Shown: piece by piece, positions 47,353-56,955 of the stretch
Numbering within the stretch: the first letter of the stretch is position 1
Layout of the letters: every line of letters begins with the position of its first letter
Assembly: GCA_965204915.1 (NCBI GenBank)
Contig: OZ242023.1
Span: 744,001-808,000, forward strand
Direction: 5' to 3'
Length of the DNA: 64,000 bases
Source of the DNA: HK1 sp965204915
GTDB taxonomy: Bacteria > Pseudomonadota > Gammaproteobacteria > HK1
Translations under genes and position numbers: made by a program
Notes under the pieces: generated by a model
Told to the model about the DNA's origin: nothing
What the model saw: the letters and a program-made list of their open reading frames with translations, nothing else
The model's database searches: none

Positions 47353-47944
47353 ACCCGCTCCTTGAATCCGTGTCCCCGGCCGTTCGTAACGGCCTCTCAT
47401 GCACCGGGCCTTCCGCCAATGTCGTCTGGCCGTGGCGCCGTCATCCGAGGCGGGTCCCCATTCGCTCGGATGCTTCAAACTCAAGTTTCGGGATTCAAAA
47501 TACCTTGAATCAGGCGATGGATTCCCGCTTTCGCGGGAATGACGACCAGACGGCCACGGCCAGCGTAAATGTAACGTGTCTCGCTGAAATGACGTCATTC
47601 CCGCGAAAGCGGGAATCCATTTCGGCCAGCGAATCCCGAAACTTGTGTTCAAAGACGGAGTGCATGACGCCGCCATCGACCGGAGAATACGGCATGGCGC
47701 GTCCAGGGCAAGGGCATCCTTCGCCGGGCGGCGGCAGATGTATCCGCATCTTGCGATCTTCGAGCCGACACCACTTGGCGGAGCCGCGCCAGAGCATCCG
47801 AACGGGCTTCGGCACGCCCGCGCAACGCCGGGAAGCGATCGCGGGCATCCTGATCGGAGGCTTCGTCCGCAAGCGTGGGCATCGGCGGACGCCGACCGTC
47901 CACCCCGCCGCGCGGCGCGCGACATCGGAGGGCAAGGTGGAATC
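47353..47944. other. Divergent intergenic region with a palindromic element
   Basis: The region between coxL (minus) and the amidohydrolase (plus) contains element copy B. The flanks show no gene. Promoters for both directions should be here. Confidence 0.5.
47480..47645. mobile_element. MITE-like palindromic element, copy B
   Basis: 166 bp, ends CTCAAGTTTCGGGATTC and GAATCCCGAAACTTG, with the same inner arms as copy A. It is 13 bp longer than copy A in the central part. Present between two divergent operons. Confidence 0.75.
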
Positions 47945-49438
47945 ATGAACACGATCATCCGGAACGGCCGACTGCTCGACGTCGGGCGGCACGCGGCGGA
48001 GCCGGCCGACATCCTGGTCGAGGGGGACACCGTGCGCGAGATCGGGCCGCCGGGGATGGCCGCGCCCGCCGATGCGGCCACGCTGGACGCCTCCGGCCGG
48101 TTGCTCATGCCGGGCCTCGTCAATGCGCATACCCACGGCCACAACAACCTCGCCAAGAGCCTCGGCGATCGCTGGACCCTGGAGCTGCTGCTCAATGCGG
48201 CGCCGTGGATCACCGGCGGCCGGACCCTGGAGGACAAGTACCTGTCCACCCTGATCGGGGCGGTGGAGATGGTGCGCAAGGGGTGTACCGCCGCCTATGA
48301 CTTGAGCTTCGAGCTCCCCGCCCCGACCCCGGAAGGGCTGGAGGCGATCGGCCAGGCCTACGCCGATGCCGGCATGCGCGCGGTGGTGGCGCCGATGATG
48401 GCCGATCGCACCTTCCATCGAGCGGTTCCGGGCCTTCTGGATGCACTCCCCGCGGCCTTGCGGCGCGAGGCGGAGGCGATCTCGCTCGAACCCTTCGAAA
48501 CCGCCATGGCCGCCTGGGAGCGGGCGCGGGCGGCGTGGCCCTTCGACCATGATCGGGTGCGGCTCGCCCTCGCCCCGACCATTCCCCACCATTGCAGCGA
48601 GGCGTTCCTCCGCGCCGCCCGGCGCACGGCGGCGGAGCACGAGGCGGGCTTCCACACCCACCTCGCGGAATCGAAGGTGCAGGCGCTGGCCGGGATGCGG
48701 CTCTACGGCATGACCCAGACCGCCTGGCTCGATTCGCTCGGCGTGCTTGGGCCCCGCTTCACCGCCGCCCACGCGGTGTGGCTCGACCGCGACGACATGC
48801 GCCGCCTCGCCGATGCGGGAGCGGCGGTCGCCCACAACCCCGGCTCCAATGCAAGGCTCGGAAACGGCCTCGCGGCGGCGCGCGCCCTCCTCGATGCAGG
48901 GGTCCGGGTCGGGATCGGCACCGACGCCTGCACCTGCTCCGACAACCTCAACATGTTCGAGGCGATGCGGGTCGCGTCCATGGTCTCGCGGATCCAGGAG
49001 CTCGACTACGAGCGCTGGCTCGCCACCGGCGAGATCCTCGACATGGCCACCCGGGGCAGCGCCGGCGTGCTCGGATTCGAGGGGGCGATCGGCGCGATCG
49101 AGCCCGGACGCAAGGCGGACGTCGTGTTCCTCGATCTCGCCCACGTGAACTACGTCCCCTTGAACGATCCCGTCAACCAGATCGTGCACGGCGAAGACGG
49201 CACGGGGGTCGAGTCGGTGATGATCGGAGGCCGCATGGTGCTCGAAGGGCGGCGCATGGTAGGCGTGGACGAGGCGAAGCTCGCCCGGGACGCGGCAGCG
49301 GCAGCCGAGCGGCTCGCCGGGGTCAACGCCGATACGAGGGCGGTGGTGGAGCGGCTCGAAGGCGCGGTGGGGCGCTACGGGGTGGAGTGGTCGCGGGAGG
49401 ACTACCACATCGAGCGCCACGCCCGCTGCACGATCTGA
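47945..49438 (+). CDS. Amidohydrolase (cytosine-deaminase/TrzA-AtzA-like)
   Basis: A 497-aa metal-dependent hydrolase: GRLLMPGLVNAHTHGHNNLA (HxH metal ligands), GFHTHLAESKVQALA, AHAVWLDRDDMRRL and VRVGIGTDACTCSDNLNMF (the metal-binding Asp in GTDA). Subtype III amidohydrolases of this length deaminate or dechlorinate purines and triazines. Facing the molybdenum hydroxylase operon, a part in the breakdown of a heterocycle is plausible, but not shown. AAGGTGG before the ATG at 47945 sets the start. Confidence 0.88.
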   Translation: MNTIIRNGRLLDVGRHAAEPADILVEGDTVREIGPPGMAAPADAATLDASGRLLMPGLVNAHTHGHNNLAKSLGDRWTLELLLNAAPWITGGRTLEDKYLSTLIGAVEMVRKGCTAAYDLSFELPAPTPEGLEAIGQAYADAGMRAVVAPMMADRTFHRAVPGLLDALPAALRREAEAISLEPFETAMAAWERARAAWPFDHDRVRLALAPTIPHHCSEAFLRAARRTAAEHEAGFHTHLAESKVQALAGMRLYGMTQTAWLDSLGVLGPRFTAAHAVWLDRDDMRRLADAGAAVAHNPGSNARLGNGLAAARALLDAGVRVGIGTDACTCSDNLNMFEAMRVASMVSRIQELDYERWLATGEILDMATRGSAGVLGFEGAIGAIEPGRKADVVFLDLAHVNYVPLNDPVNQIVHGEDGTGVESVMIGGRMVLEGRRMVGVDEAKLARDAAAAAERLAGVNADTRAVVERLEGAVGRYGVEWSREDYHIERHARCTI

Positions 49439-49712
49439 TCCGAACGCAGAGCCGGCCGCTCCCGCCACCGGCACGTCTCGGCAGGCAACCTCATGGTGCG
49501 GCATCGCGTCGATTCCGACGGCCGGACCGCCCGCCCGATCGACGCCTCTTTCGGCGTTCTCACGCCCGGCGGGAATGGCCAAGGCGGAACCGCTCACGGC
49601 AACGTCCAATGAGAAGGTGGGCATGAACGATGCTCGCCGCGGGGACGTGCTACCTTCGGCGCGGCCGGCCGCGGCCCTCCGCTCACCCTCCAAACGCTTT
49701 CAGGAGCCTGGA

Positions 49713-50918
49713 ATGTCCATCACCGCACAACGCATGAGCCGCATCAAGGCCTCCCCCTCCATCGCCATCTCCGCGAAGGCGATGGAGATGGCGCGGGCAG
49801 GACGCGACGTCATCGCCCTCTCCGCGGGCGAGCCGGACTTCGACACCCCGGACAACGTCAAGATCGCGGCGATGCGCGCCATCATCGAGGGCAGGACGAA
49901 GTACCCGCCGATCACCGGCATCCCGGAGCTGCGCGAGGCAATCTGCCGCAAGCTCGAACGGGAGAACGGGCTGGGCTACGCACCCGACGAAGTGCTGGTA
50001 TGCAGCGGCGGCAAGCAGGTCATCTACAACGCCCTCACCGCGACCCTGGACCCGGGGGACGAGGTCGTCATCCCCGCGCCGTTCTGGGTGAGCTACCCGG
50101 ACATGGTCCTGCTCGCGGGCGGAACGCCGGTGGTGGTCGAGACCGATGCCGCGAACGGGTTCCGCCTGGCCCCGCAACGGCTCGAAGAAGCGATCACCGC
50201 GAACACGAAGTGGCTGATCCTCAACAATCCGTGCAACCCATCGGGCGCGGTCTACCCGGCGAAGGATCTGGAAGGGCTCGCCGAGGTGCTGCGCCGGCAT
50301 CCGCACGTGTGGGTGCTCTCCGACGACATCTACGAGCACATCATCTACGGCGGCGAGCCCTTCTCGACGATGGCGCAGGCCGCGCCCGACCTGCGCGGGC
50401 GCACCCTGACGATGAACGGGCTCTCGAAGGCGTACTGCATGACCGGCTGGCGCCTCGGCTACGGAGCGGGGCCGAAGGAGCTCATCGCGGCGATGTCGAA
50501 GATCCAGTCGCAGACCACGAGCGCGGCGTCGAGCATCAGCCAGTGGGCCGGGGTCGAGGCCCTGGAGGGCGACCAGTCGTTCATCGAGGACAACGTGGCG
50601 GTGTTCGAGCAGCGGCGCGACCTCGGGGTCTCGATCCTCAACCAGGCGAACGGACTCTCCTGCAGCTTGCCGGGCGGGGCGTTCTACCTCTACGCCGACT
50701 GCGGGGGAACGATCGGAAAGCGGACCCCGGACGGCGCCACGATCGAGAACGACGGCGACTTCGCGAAGTACCTCCTCGCGAGCGAGGAGGTCGCGGTCGT
50801 GCACGGCGAGGCGTTCGGCCTGTCGCCGTACTTCCGCATCTCCTACGCGCTGGCGACGGATCGGCTCGAGGAAGCCTGCATGAGGATCCAGCGCGCCTGC
50901 GCGTCGCTGTCCGGCTGA
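49713..50918 (+). CDS. Aspartate-aminotransferase-family pyridoxal-phosphate enzyme
   Basis: A 401-aa class I aminotransferase: IALSAGEPDFDTPDNVKIAA, NNPCNPSGAVYPAKDL, the PLP lysine in TMNGLSKAYCMTGWRLGYGA and the substrate Arg region FRISYALATDRLEEA. The family includes AspC and related enzymes (subgroup 1-beta), and specificity cannot be fixed by reading. AGGAG lies ten bases before the ATG at 49713. Confidence 0.92.
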   Translation: MSITAQRMSRIKASPSIAISAKAMEMARAGRDVIALSAGEPDFDTPDNVKIAAMRAIIEGRTKYPPITGIPELREAICRKLERENGLGYAPDEVLVCSGGKQVIYNALTATLDPGDEVVIPAPFWVSYPDMVLLAGGTPVVVETDAANGFRLAPQRLEEAITANTKWLILNNPCNPSGAVYPAKDLEGLAEVLRRHPHVWVLSDDIYEHIIYGGEPFSTMAQAAPDLRGRTLTMNGLSKAYCMTGWRLGYGAGPKELIAAMSKIQSQTTSAASSISQWAGVEALEGDQSFIEDNVAVFEQRRDLGVSILNQANGLSCSLPGGAFYLYADCGGTIGKRTPDGATIENDGDFAKYLLASEEVAVVHGEAFGLSPYFRISYALATDRLEEACMRIQRACASLSG

Positions 50919-50951
50919 TTCGAAGGCCGGGCCGTGCTCCCGGCGGACTTC

Positions 50952-51836
50952 TCAGGCATCTGCCCGGTTCGATGGACCACCGCCGGTGTCCAGGCTCGAA
51001 ACCGCCTTGGCGAGCCCCTGCACGACGTCCTGGAGACACCGTCTCGCCCGATCCACCGCCTCGGGGTCGGAGAGCGGAGGGCGTCCGAGGCGGAGCCGCT
51101 CGCGATGCTCGGTGATCGTCGTCGACATGAGGACACCGGCGTTGATCTCGATCTGGATCGCATGCGAGTCGCTGCGCGACCCGCGTCCGAGCCGTTGCGT
51201 GATGTAGCCGCCAGCATAGCCGGGCACGTCACGTTCGGCGTGAAGGTCGTGGGCTCGAAACCGCTCCACCACTTCGTCCACGAGGCAAGGGTCCGCGGTG
51301 TCCCCTCGCCGGGAGCCGATGACGACCTGGTGATCGCCCATCCGGCGAGGGCTCGCGGTATGCGCGTCGAGCACCACCACCGTGCCGAAACGGGCCGCTG
51401 CCTCGTCGACGAGCATGTCGAGCGCGGTGTGGTACGGGTCGTAGAAGCGTCGGAGCCGATTCGCGATCTGATCGGGGTCGAGCGGTCGGGAGAAGATCGG
51501 CCGGTCGTCGATGCCATGGGTACGCACGACACCGCCCCCGGACACGATCTCGCCACCCTGGCGCTCGAAGTCGTCACGGCGTCGATTCACGTCGACGAAC
51601 AGCCGCGAGTAGGGAGTGGCGACCAGGCTTGCGCCGGCCTGGTGCAGGTCGCCATACACCTCGGCCGCGAACGCATCGGTGTAGCCGCGCGGAAACGTGA
51701 CGTAGCCCGGCTCGCGATAGTGGTTCGGCATGATGCCCGGCAGCGGATCGACGCCGAAGTGCGGCACGCTCACCACCACCGGAACGCGATGCTCCTTCGG
51801 CGCCCGTCGGATGATCGGAAACGGTTTGTGGATCAT
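50952..51836 (-). CDS. N-formylglutamate amidohydrolase family protein (HutG2-like)
   Basis: A 294-aa FGase-fold protein. VVVSVPHFGVDPLP, PYSRLFVDVNRRRDDFE, VVVLDAHTASP and IQIEINAGVLMS are the conserved metal and substrate motifs. In histidine degradation the enzyme releases glutamate from N-formylglutamate. No other hut genes are in the window, so another N-acyl amino acid may be the substrate. It is adjacent to the agmatinase gene, on the same strand and 210 bases downstream. Confidence 0.85.
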   Translation of the reverse strand: MIHKPFPIIRRAPKEHRVPVVVSVPHFGVDPLPGIMPNHYREPGYVTFPRGYTDAFAAEVYGDLHQAGASLVATPYSRLFVDVNRRRDDFERQGGEIVSGGGVVRTHGIDDRPIFSRPLDPDQIANRLRRFYDPYHTALDMLVDEAAARFGTVVVLDAHTASPRRMGDHQVVIGSRRGDTADPCLVDEVVERFRAHDLHAERDVPGYAGGYITQRLGRGSRSDSHAIQIEINAGVLMSTTITEHRERLRLGRPPLSDPEAVDRARRCLQDVVQGLAKAVSSLDTGGGPSNRADA

Positions 51837-51865
51837 GGCGATGCGTCAGCCTGTGCCGCACTCCG

Positions 51866-51955
51866 GCCCGCACCGCAGGGATACGAGCCCCACGAGCACC
51901 GCCCCCGTTTCGGCTTCGGCCCTCGATCCGCACCGCAAGGATACGAGGCTCCCGT
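51866..51955. repeat. Imperfect ~60-bp tandem repeat
   Basis: CCCGCACCGCAGGGATACGA near 51868 recurs as TCCGCACCGCAAGGATACGA near 51927. It lies between the FGase-like and agmatinase genes, in non-coding sequence. Confidence 0.6.
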
Positions 51956-52046
51956 CGCCCCGCGCCGCACGTTCCGATCCCGGGCCTTCGGCCGATTCAT
52001 GGACCGGCGGCGATGCGAAGCGGCGCTTCCATTCGACCCGGGCATC

Positions 52047-53063
52047 TCATCGATCCGGGAACGTCGAGGGCCTTTTCCGCCCCACCGTCTCCGCAAGCAG
52101 GCACAGGATCTCGAACATCATCTGGGCGCCGGCCAGCCCCGTGGTCCCCGAGGGGTCGAAGGGCGGCGACACCTCGACCACGTCCCCGGCGACGAGGTCG
52201 AGGCCGCGCAGGCCGCGCAGCATCTGCTGGGCCTCGAACGTGGTGAAGCCGCCGACCTCGGGCGTCCCGGTGCCGGGCGCGTAGACCGGATCGAGGCCGT
52301 CGACGTCGAAGCTCACGTAGGTCGGCCCGTCGCCCGCGACCGCGCGGGCCTTCTCCACCACCGCCGGGATCCCCATCGCGTACAGCTCCTCGATGTGGAT
52401 CACGGTCATGCCCGATTCGTAGCTGAACCCCCATAACGGCTCGGCCGGGCCGCGGATGCCGATCTGGATGGTGCGTTCCGGGTCGAGCGCACCGTCCTCC
52501 ACCGCCACCCTGAACGGCCCGCCGTGATGGTGCTTGTGCCCGAACAGCTCCGGCCCGGTGTCGCAGTGGGCATCGAAGTGGATGAGGCCGAGCGGCCCGC
52601 CGCGGGCGCGGGCGAGCGCGCGCATGATCGGCAGGGTGATGGAGTGGTCGCCGCCGGCGGTGAGGGGCACGATGCCGGCCGCCGCGATCCGGTCGTAATG
52701 GCGTTCGATGTCGGCGATCGCCTCGTCGAGCCGGTACACGCCCTCGATGGGGACGTCCCCGAGGTCGGCGACCATCGCGAGATCGTAGGGGCGCACCCCG
52801 GTCTGGTGGTTCACCATGCCCATCAGCGTCGATTGCTCGCGCAGGTGCCGCGGGCCGTGGCGGGCGCCCGGACGGTTCGTCACCCCGCCGTCGAAGGGCA
52901 CCCCGACGATACCGACGTCGATGCCGTCCCACTCCTCCGGCTCTTCGCGGTGCCGGCAGCGCATGAAGGTCGCCACCCCCGAGTAGCGCGGCCGGTACCT
53001 CTCGCCCCATGCCTGCTTGCGCTCGTCCGGCACTCCGGCGTCATCGCCGTTGTCGCGGCTCAT
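52047..53063 (-). CDS. speB: Agmatinase/ureohydrolase family protein
   Basis: A 338-aa binuclear manganese enzyme. Metal ligands lie in TAGGDHSITLP, HFDAHCDTG and SFDVDGLDPVYAPGTGTPEV. Family members cleave agmatine, guanidinobutyrate or guanidinopropionate to urea and an amine. Agmatinase would supply putrescine to speE. The long N-terminus (YSGVATFMRCR) is also seen in guanidinobutyrases and guanidinopropionases, so the symbol is tentative. Confidence 0.88.
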   Translation of the reverse strand: MSRDNGDDAGVPDERKQAWGERYRPRYSGVATFMRCRHREEPEEWDGIDVGIVGVPFDGGVTNRPGARHGPRHLREQSTLMGMVNHQTGVRPYDLAMVADLGDVPIEGVYRLDEAIADIERHYDRIAAAGIVPLTAGGDHSITLPIMRALARARGGPLGLIHFDAHCDTGPELFGHKHHHGGPFRVAVEDGALDPERTIQIGIRGPAEPLWGFSYESGMTVIHIEELYAMGIPAVVEKARAVAGDGPTYVSFDVDGLDPVYAPGTGTPEVGGFTTFEAQQMLRGLRGLDLVAGDVVEVSPPFDPSGTTGLAGAQMMFEILCLLAETVGRKRPSTFPDR

Positions 53064-53323
53064 CGCAATCCTCCTCGTCCCGGTGTCCGGTCCGCCGGCG
53101 TCATTGTATCGGCGGGAAGAGGAAATCCTACCCGAGGCCGCAAGCCGCGGGACGTTGGCGGGAATCGCCGTCGTGCCAGGGGCTCGTTCGGATGGAGACC
53201 GGGGCCTGTCGTACCATGCGCGCCTTGGCGCGGGTGCCGGGAAGACACTTTTGCAGATCCCGGGCCCGATGCGGAAGCCGCCGTTCCGGCGCCGACAGGC
53301 GCCGCGCTCGAAGGAGACGGAGC

Positions 53324-54355
53324 ATGTTCAAGTCGTTCTTTCTCAACCGGCGCTGGCTGCACTGGTCGGCGCTGGGCAGTGCCGCGATCCTGGTGGTCAC
53401 CTGGTACAAGGTGCAGCTCGACGTCCGGATCAACGAGTGGTTCGGGGACTTCTACGACACCCTGCAAAAAGCCCTCGCCGAGCCCGGGGCGGTGGAGTTC
53501 GGCGACTTCCTCGCCAAATGCCTCACCTTCGCGGAGATCGCAGGGATCTACATCACCGTCGCGGTCCTGCTCGAATTCTTCGTCCGCCACTACGTCTTCC
53601 GCTGGCGGACCGCGATGAACGACTACTACATGTCGTACTGGCACCAGGTGCGCCACATCGAAGGCGCGGCCCAACGGGTGCAGGAGGACACGATGCGTTT
53701 CGCCCGCATCGTCGAGGGGCTGGGCGTCTCGTTCATGCGATCGGTGATGACCCTCTTCGCCTTCCTCCCCCTGCTCTGGGGCCTGAGCGAGCACGTGACC
53801 GAGCTGCCCTGGATCGGGCAGGTCGACCACTCCCTCGTCTGGCTCGCGATCGTCTCCGCCGCGGGCGGCACGGTGTTGCTGGCCATCGTGGGGATCAAGC
53901 TCCCGGGCCTGGAGTTCAACAACCAGAAGGTGGAGGCCGCGTACCGCAAGGAGCTGGTCTACGGTGAGGACCACGAGGAGCGGGCGGAGCCCGAGACGGT
54001 CACCGAGCTGTTCGCGAACGTGCGCAAGAACTACTTCCGGCTCTACAAGCACTACCTCTACTTCGACATCGCGAAGTGGTCCTATCTCCAGTTCGGGGTC
54101 ATCGTGCCCTACATCATGATGGGGCCGACCATCGTGGCGGGGGTCGTCACCCTCGGCGTGCTGCAGCAGATCCTGCGCGCGTTCGACCGGGTGGAGACCT
54201 CGTTCCAGTTCCTCGTGAACTCCTGGTCGATCATCGTGGAGCTGATCTCGATCTACAAGCGCCTCAAGGCGTTCGAATCGCAAATCAAGGTCGGCGGCGG
54301 TCCGGCCTCCAGGCCGGGAGATCCGGGACCGGCCCTGGAAGGTGCGAAGGCGTAA
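53324..54355 (+). CDS. SbmA/BacA-like peptide transporter
   Basis: A 343-aa inner-membrane protein without an ATPase domain. MFKSFFLNRRWLHWSALGSA, the soluble helix NEWFGDFYDTLQKALA, FRWRTAMNDYYMSYWHQVRH and VQEDTMRFARIVEGLG are SbmA_BacA family hallmarks, with six or so membrane segments. Proteins of this family import antimicrobial peptides and related compounds using the proton gradient. In rhizobia BacA is needed for survival inside the host. AAGGAG precedes the ATG at 53324. Confidence 0.9.
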   Translation: MFKSFFLNRRWLHWSALGSAAILVVTWYKVQLDVRINEWFGDFYDTLQKALAEPGAVEFGDFLAKCLTFAEIAGIYITVAVLLEFFVRHYVFRWRTAMNDYYMSYWHQVRHIEGAAQRVQEDTMRFARIVEGLGVSFMRSVMTLFAFLPLLWGLSEHVTELPWIGQVDHSLVWLAIVSAAGGTVLLAIVGIKLPGLEFNNQKVEAAYRKELVYGEDHEERAEPETVTELFANVRKNYFRLYKHYLYFDIAKWSYLQFGVIVPYIMMGPTIVAGVVTLGVLQQILRAFDRVETSFQFLVNSWSIIVELISIYKRLKAFESQIKVGGGPASRPGDPGPALEGAKA

Positions 54356-54389
54356 AGCGCACCGGGGAGCGGGCCGGTTCTTGGCCGAT

Positions 54390-55085
54390 TCAGACGGATT
54401 CGACCGGCATGAACGCCCCCGTCTCGGGGTGGGCCGCCCACAGGCACCCGCTGTCGAGGTCGAACCACCAGCCATGCACGGCCAGCGTGCCCGCTGCGAC
54501 CCGGTCCCGGATCCAGGGGTAGGTGTGCAGGTTGCTCATCGAGTTCAGGACGGATCGGCGTTCGACCACGGCGGTGCAGGCGTGCAAGGCATCGGTCGTC
54601 ACCTCCGGCCCTCCGTCCGCGGCCAGATCGGCCAACACCTGGCCGGGGACGGCGCTCGCGATGGCCAGCCAGGGGCCCATGAACTCGAACTCCGAAGAGG
54701 CACCGCGGGCCGCCTCGATCATGGCTTCGACACCACCGCAATGGGCATGCCCGAACACCACGACGTGCGACACGCCGAGCACCTTGACCCCGTATTCGAG
54801 CGCCGCGCGCACGCCGTAGCCGCGCCCGTCTCCGGGCTCGTACGCCGGCACCAGGTTGGCGACGTTGCGAATGGTGAAGACGTCACCGGGTCCGGCGCCG
54901 CAGATCAGCGCGGGATCGACCCGCGAGTCGCTGCACCCGATCATCAGGACCTCGGGATGCTGTCCGGCGGCCAGCCGGGGCATGACGTTCCTGCCGCTCC
55001 GGTACTCGCTTTTCCGAAAGGTCAGCGCCCCTTCGATCAGCGTGGCCATGACGCCGGTGAACCGGGTCGAGTCCGATGTGTTCAT
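54390..55085 (-). CDS. Beta-class carbonic anhydrase
   Basis: A 231-aa zinc enzyme with ligands in LMIGCSDSRVDP (Cys, Asp-Arg dyad), HVVVFGHAHCGGVEAM (His and Cys) and FTIRNVANLVPAY. It hydrates CO2 to bicarbonate. The start is taken at the ATG at 55085. It converges with the SbmA-like gene 34 bases away. Confidence 0.94.
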   Translation of the reverse strand: MNTSDSTRFTGVMATLIEGALTFRKSEYRSGRNVMPRLAAGQHPEVLMIGCSDSRVDPALICGAGPGDVFTIRNVANLVPAYEPGDGRGYGVRAALEYGVKVLGVSHVVVFGHAHCGGVEAMIEAARGASSEFEFMGPWLAIASAVPGQVLADLAADGGPEVTTDALHACTAVVERRSVLNSMSNLHTYPWIRDRVAAGTLAVHGWWFDLDSGCLWAAHPETGAFMPVESV

Positions 55086-55330
55086 GGTCTGTCTCCCGGG
55101 TCCGTCCGCGGCGTCCCGCACGACAACGGCCGACCCGCCGTCAGGCGTTGCGAACCAAAGCCGCTGTTCGACTCGATACCGTTACCGTTGATTGCAGGGC
55201 GTTCATGCGATGGGATCGTGCGGTCCCTCGTAGTCCTTCACGGCCTTTCTCCGAGATCGGTGTGGCGCCATGGGGCGCGTGCGCATCGTACACTTGCCCG
55301 GCGGGCGCTTGCGCGCTAGGTTTCGCCCCC

Positions 55331-56197
55331 GTGAATCCGCCCGCACCCCCACTGCCCTTGCACCCCCAACCACTGGTATGCGTCTCGGCCAGCGTGATCG
55401 AGATCGAGAACCGGCGCTATCCCGTACACGCCACCGCCGCGAAGAACGTCGACGCGGTCGAGCGGTTCACCGGCTGCATCCCGCTCATGCTGCCGGCGTT
55501 GGGCGACCGGCTCGACGTCGAGTCCCTCGTCGAGCGCATCGACGGCCTCATACTCACCGGCGGACGCGCCAACGTCGAGCCCCACCACTACGACGGACCT
55601 CCCTTCCCCGACGACGAGCCGATCGACCCCGAACGGGACGCGACCGTGCTGGCGATGGTGCGCGCCTGTGTCGCGGCCGAGGTGCCGGTGTTCGGGATCT
55701 GCCGCGGCATCCAGGAGATGAACGTGGCCCTGGGCGGCTCGCTGCACTATCGCCTGCACCTGATCGACGGCAAGGACGACCACCGGATGCCGCGGGGCGA
55801 CGACGTGACCATCGAGGAGGTCTTCAAGCTGCGCCATCCGGTGCGCCTCACCCGGGGCGGCCTGTTCGAACGGCTCGCCGGCGCCTCCGAGGTCATGGTG
55901 AACTCCCTGCACGGCCAGGGGATCGACGCGCTGGCGGACGCGCTGGAGGTCGAGGCGGTCACCCCCGACGGGGTCGTCGAAGGCGTGCGGCTCAAGGACG
56001 ACCGGACGTTCACCGTCGGGGTCCAGTGGCATGCGGAGTGGACGCCCGAGGAGCACCCGCTCTCGCGCCGGCTCTTCGAGGAGTTCGGCCGCGCGGCGCG
56101 TGCCTGCGCCCGATCGCGCCATGACCCGAAGGCGGCGTCCAGACGACCGTACCACGCCGGCGACCACCACCCGCCCGGCGCGTCACGGGCAGGCTGA
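55331..56197 (+). CDS. Class I glutamine amidotransferase-like protein (PuuD/peptidase C26)
   Basis: About 288 aa. DGLILTGGRANVEPHHYDGP, the nucleophile elbow PVFGICRGIQEMNVALGGSL (Cys), and VGVQWHAEWTPEEHPLSRRL (His and Glu) form the triad of gamma-glutamyl-gamma-aminobutyrate hydrolases. That suggests polyamine or GABA catabolism, in line with speE and speB in the window. The start is uncertain: GTG at 55331 has no good ribosome site, and an ATG at 55205 is in frame. The last ~35 residues are a basic, low-complexity tail. Confidence 0.85.
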   Translation: MNPPAPPLPLHPQPLVCVSASVIEIENRRYPVHATAAKNVDAVERFTGCIPLMLPALGDRLDVESLVERIDGLILTGGRANVEPHHYDGPPFPDDEPIDPERDATVLAMVRACVAAEVPVFGICRGIQEMNVALGGSLHYRLHLIDGKDDHRMPRGDDVTIEEVFKLRHPVRLTRGGLFERLAGASEVMVNSLHGQGIDALADALEVEAVTPDGVVEGVRLKDDRTFTVGVQWHAEWTPEEHPLSRRLFEEFGRAARACARSRHDPKAASRRPYHAGDHHPPGASRAG

Positions 56198-56340
56198 ACG
56201 GGTCACGACGGCGGGGACCGCGGCCGTGCCGTCCCTCCGTCCCGGTTCCCGTACCTACCCTCGTCGCCACCTTCGACTTCAGCGTACAAGGGCGGTGGTA
56301 CAGTGCGCCGAAGGTAGTGCGGTTGGACCGGAGAAGCGTC

Positions 56341-56955
56341 ATGGAAAGGGTCTTCGTCTACTGGGACGATTCCAACATTTTCATCGGCGCGCAATCGGTG
56401 GCGGTCGAGAGGGAGGGCGAAGCCGCGCGCGCGCGGATACGTATCCATTTTCGGAATCTGCTGGAGCTGGCGCGCGCCGGCCGGGAGATCGAGCACGCGG
56501 TCGCCGTCGGCTCCATTCCCCCGGAGCTGCGCCACGTCTGGAACCGCCTGGAAAACGAAGGCGTCACCGTTCATTTGCTGGAACGTGGCGCGATGCAGGG
56601 CCGGGAGCAGGGCGTTGACCAGACCTTGCAGACCGCGATGCTGCGCGATGCATTCGATTACAACGGAGATCCCGGGATCGTGGTCATGCTCACCGGGGAC
56701 GGCGCCGGGTTTCACGATGGCGTAGGCTTTCATGCCGACCTCGAACGCATGCACCGCCGGGGCTGGCGCATCGAAGTGCTGTCGTGGCGGCATAGCTGCA
56801 ACCGCCGGATGCGGGAATGGGCGGAGCAGAACGGCAAGTTCGTCGCACTGGACGATTTCTACGGCAGCGTGACGTTCCTGGAACCACCGACGCCGGGCCA
56901 GCCGGCTGCCGAACCCCGTTACGCGGTTCCGATCGACCTTGGAAAGCGCCCGTGA
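56341..56955 (+). CDS. NYN domain protein (PIN-like), first of two
   Basis: A 204-aa protein. VFVYWDDSNIFIGAQSVA carries the first Asp pair of the NYN fold, GIVVMLTGDGAGFHDGVGFH the third, and RRGWRIEVLSW the last strand. NYN domains are PIN-like RNases, usually with unknown targets. Its stop overlaps the ATG of the CocE-like gene (TGATG), so the two are coupled. Confidence 0.82.
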   Translation: MERVFVYWDDSNIFIGAQSVAVEREGEAARARIRIHFRNLLELARAGREIEHAVAVGSIPPELRHVWNRLENEGVTVHLLERGAMQGREQGVDQTLQTAMLRDAFDYNGDPGIVVMLTGDGAGFHDGVGFHADLERMHRRGWRIEVLSWRHSCNRRMREWAEQNGKFVALDDFYGSVTFLEPPTPGQPAAEPRYAVPIDLGKRP

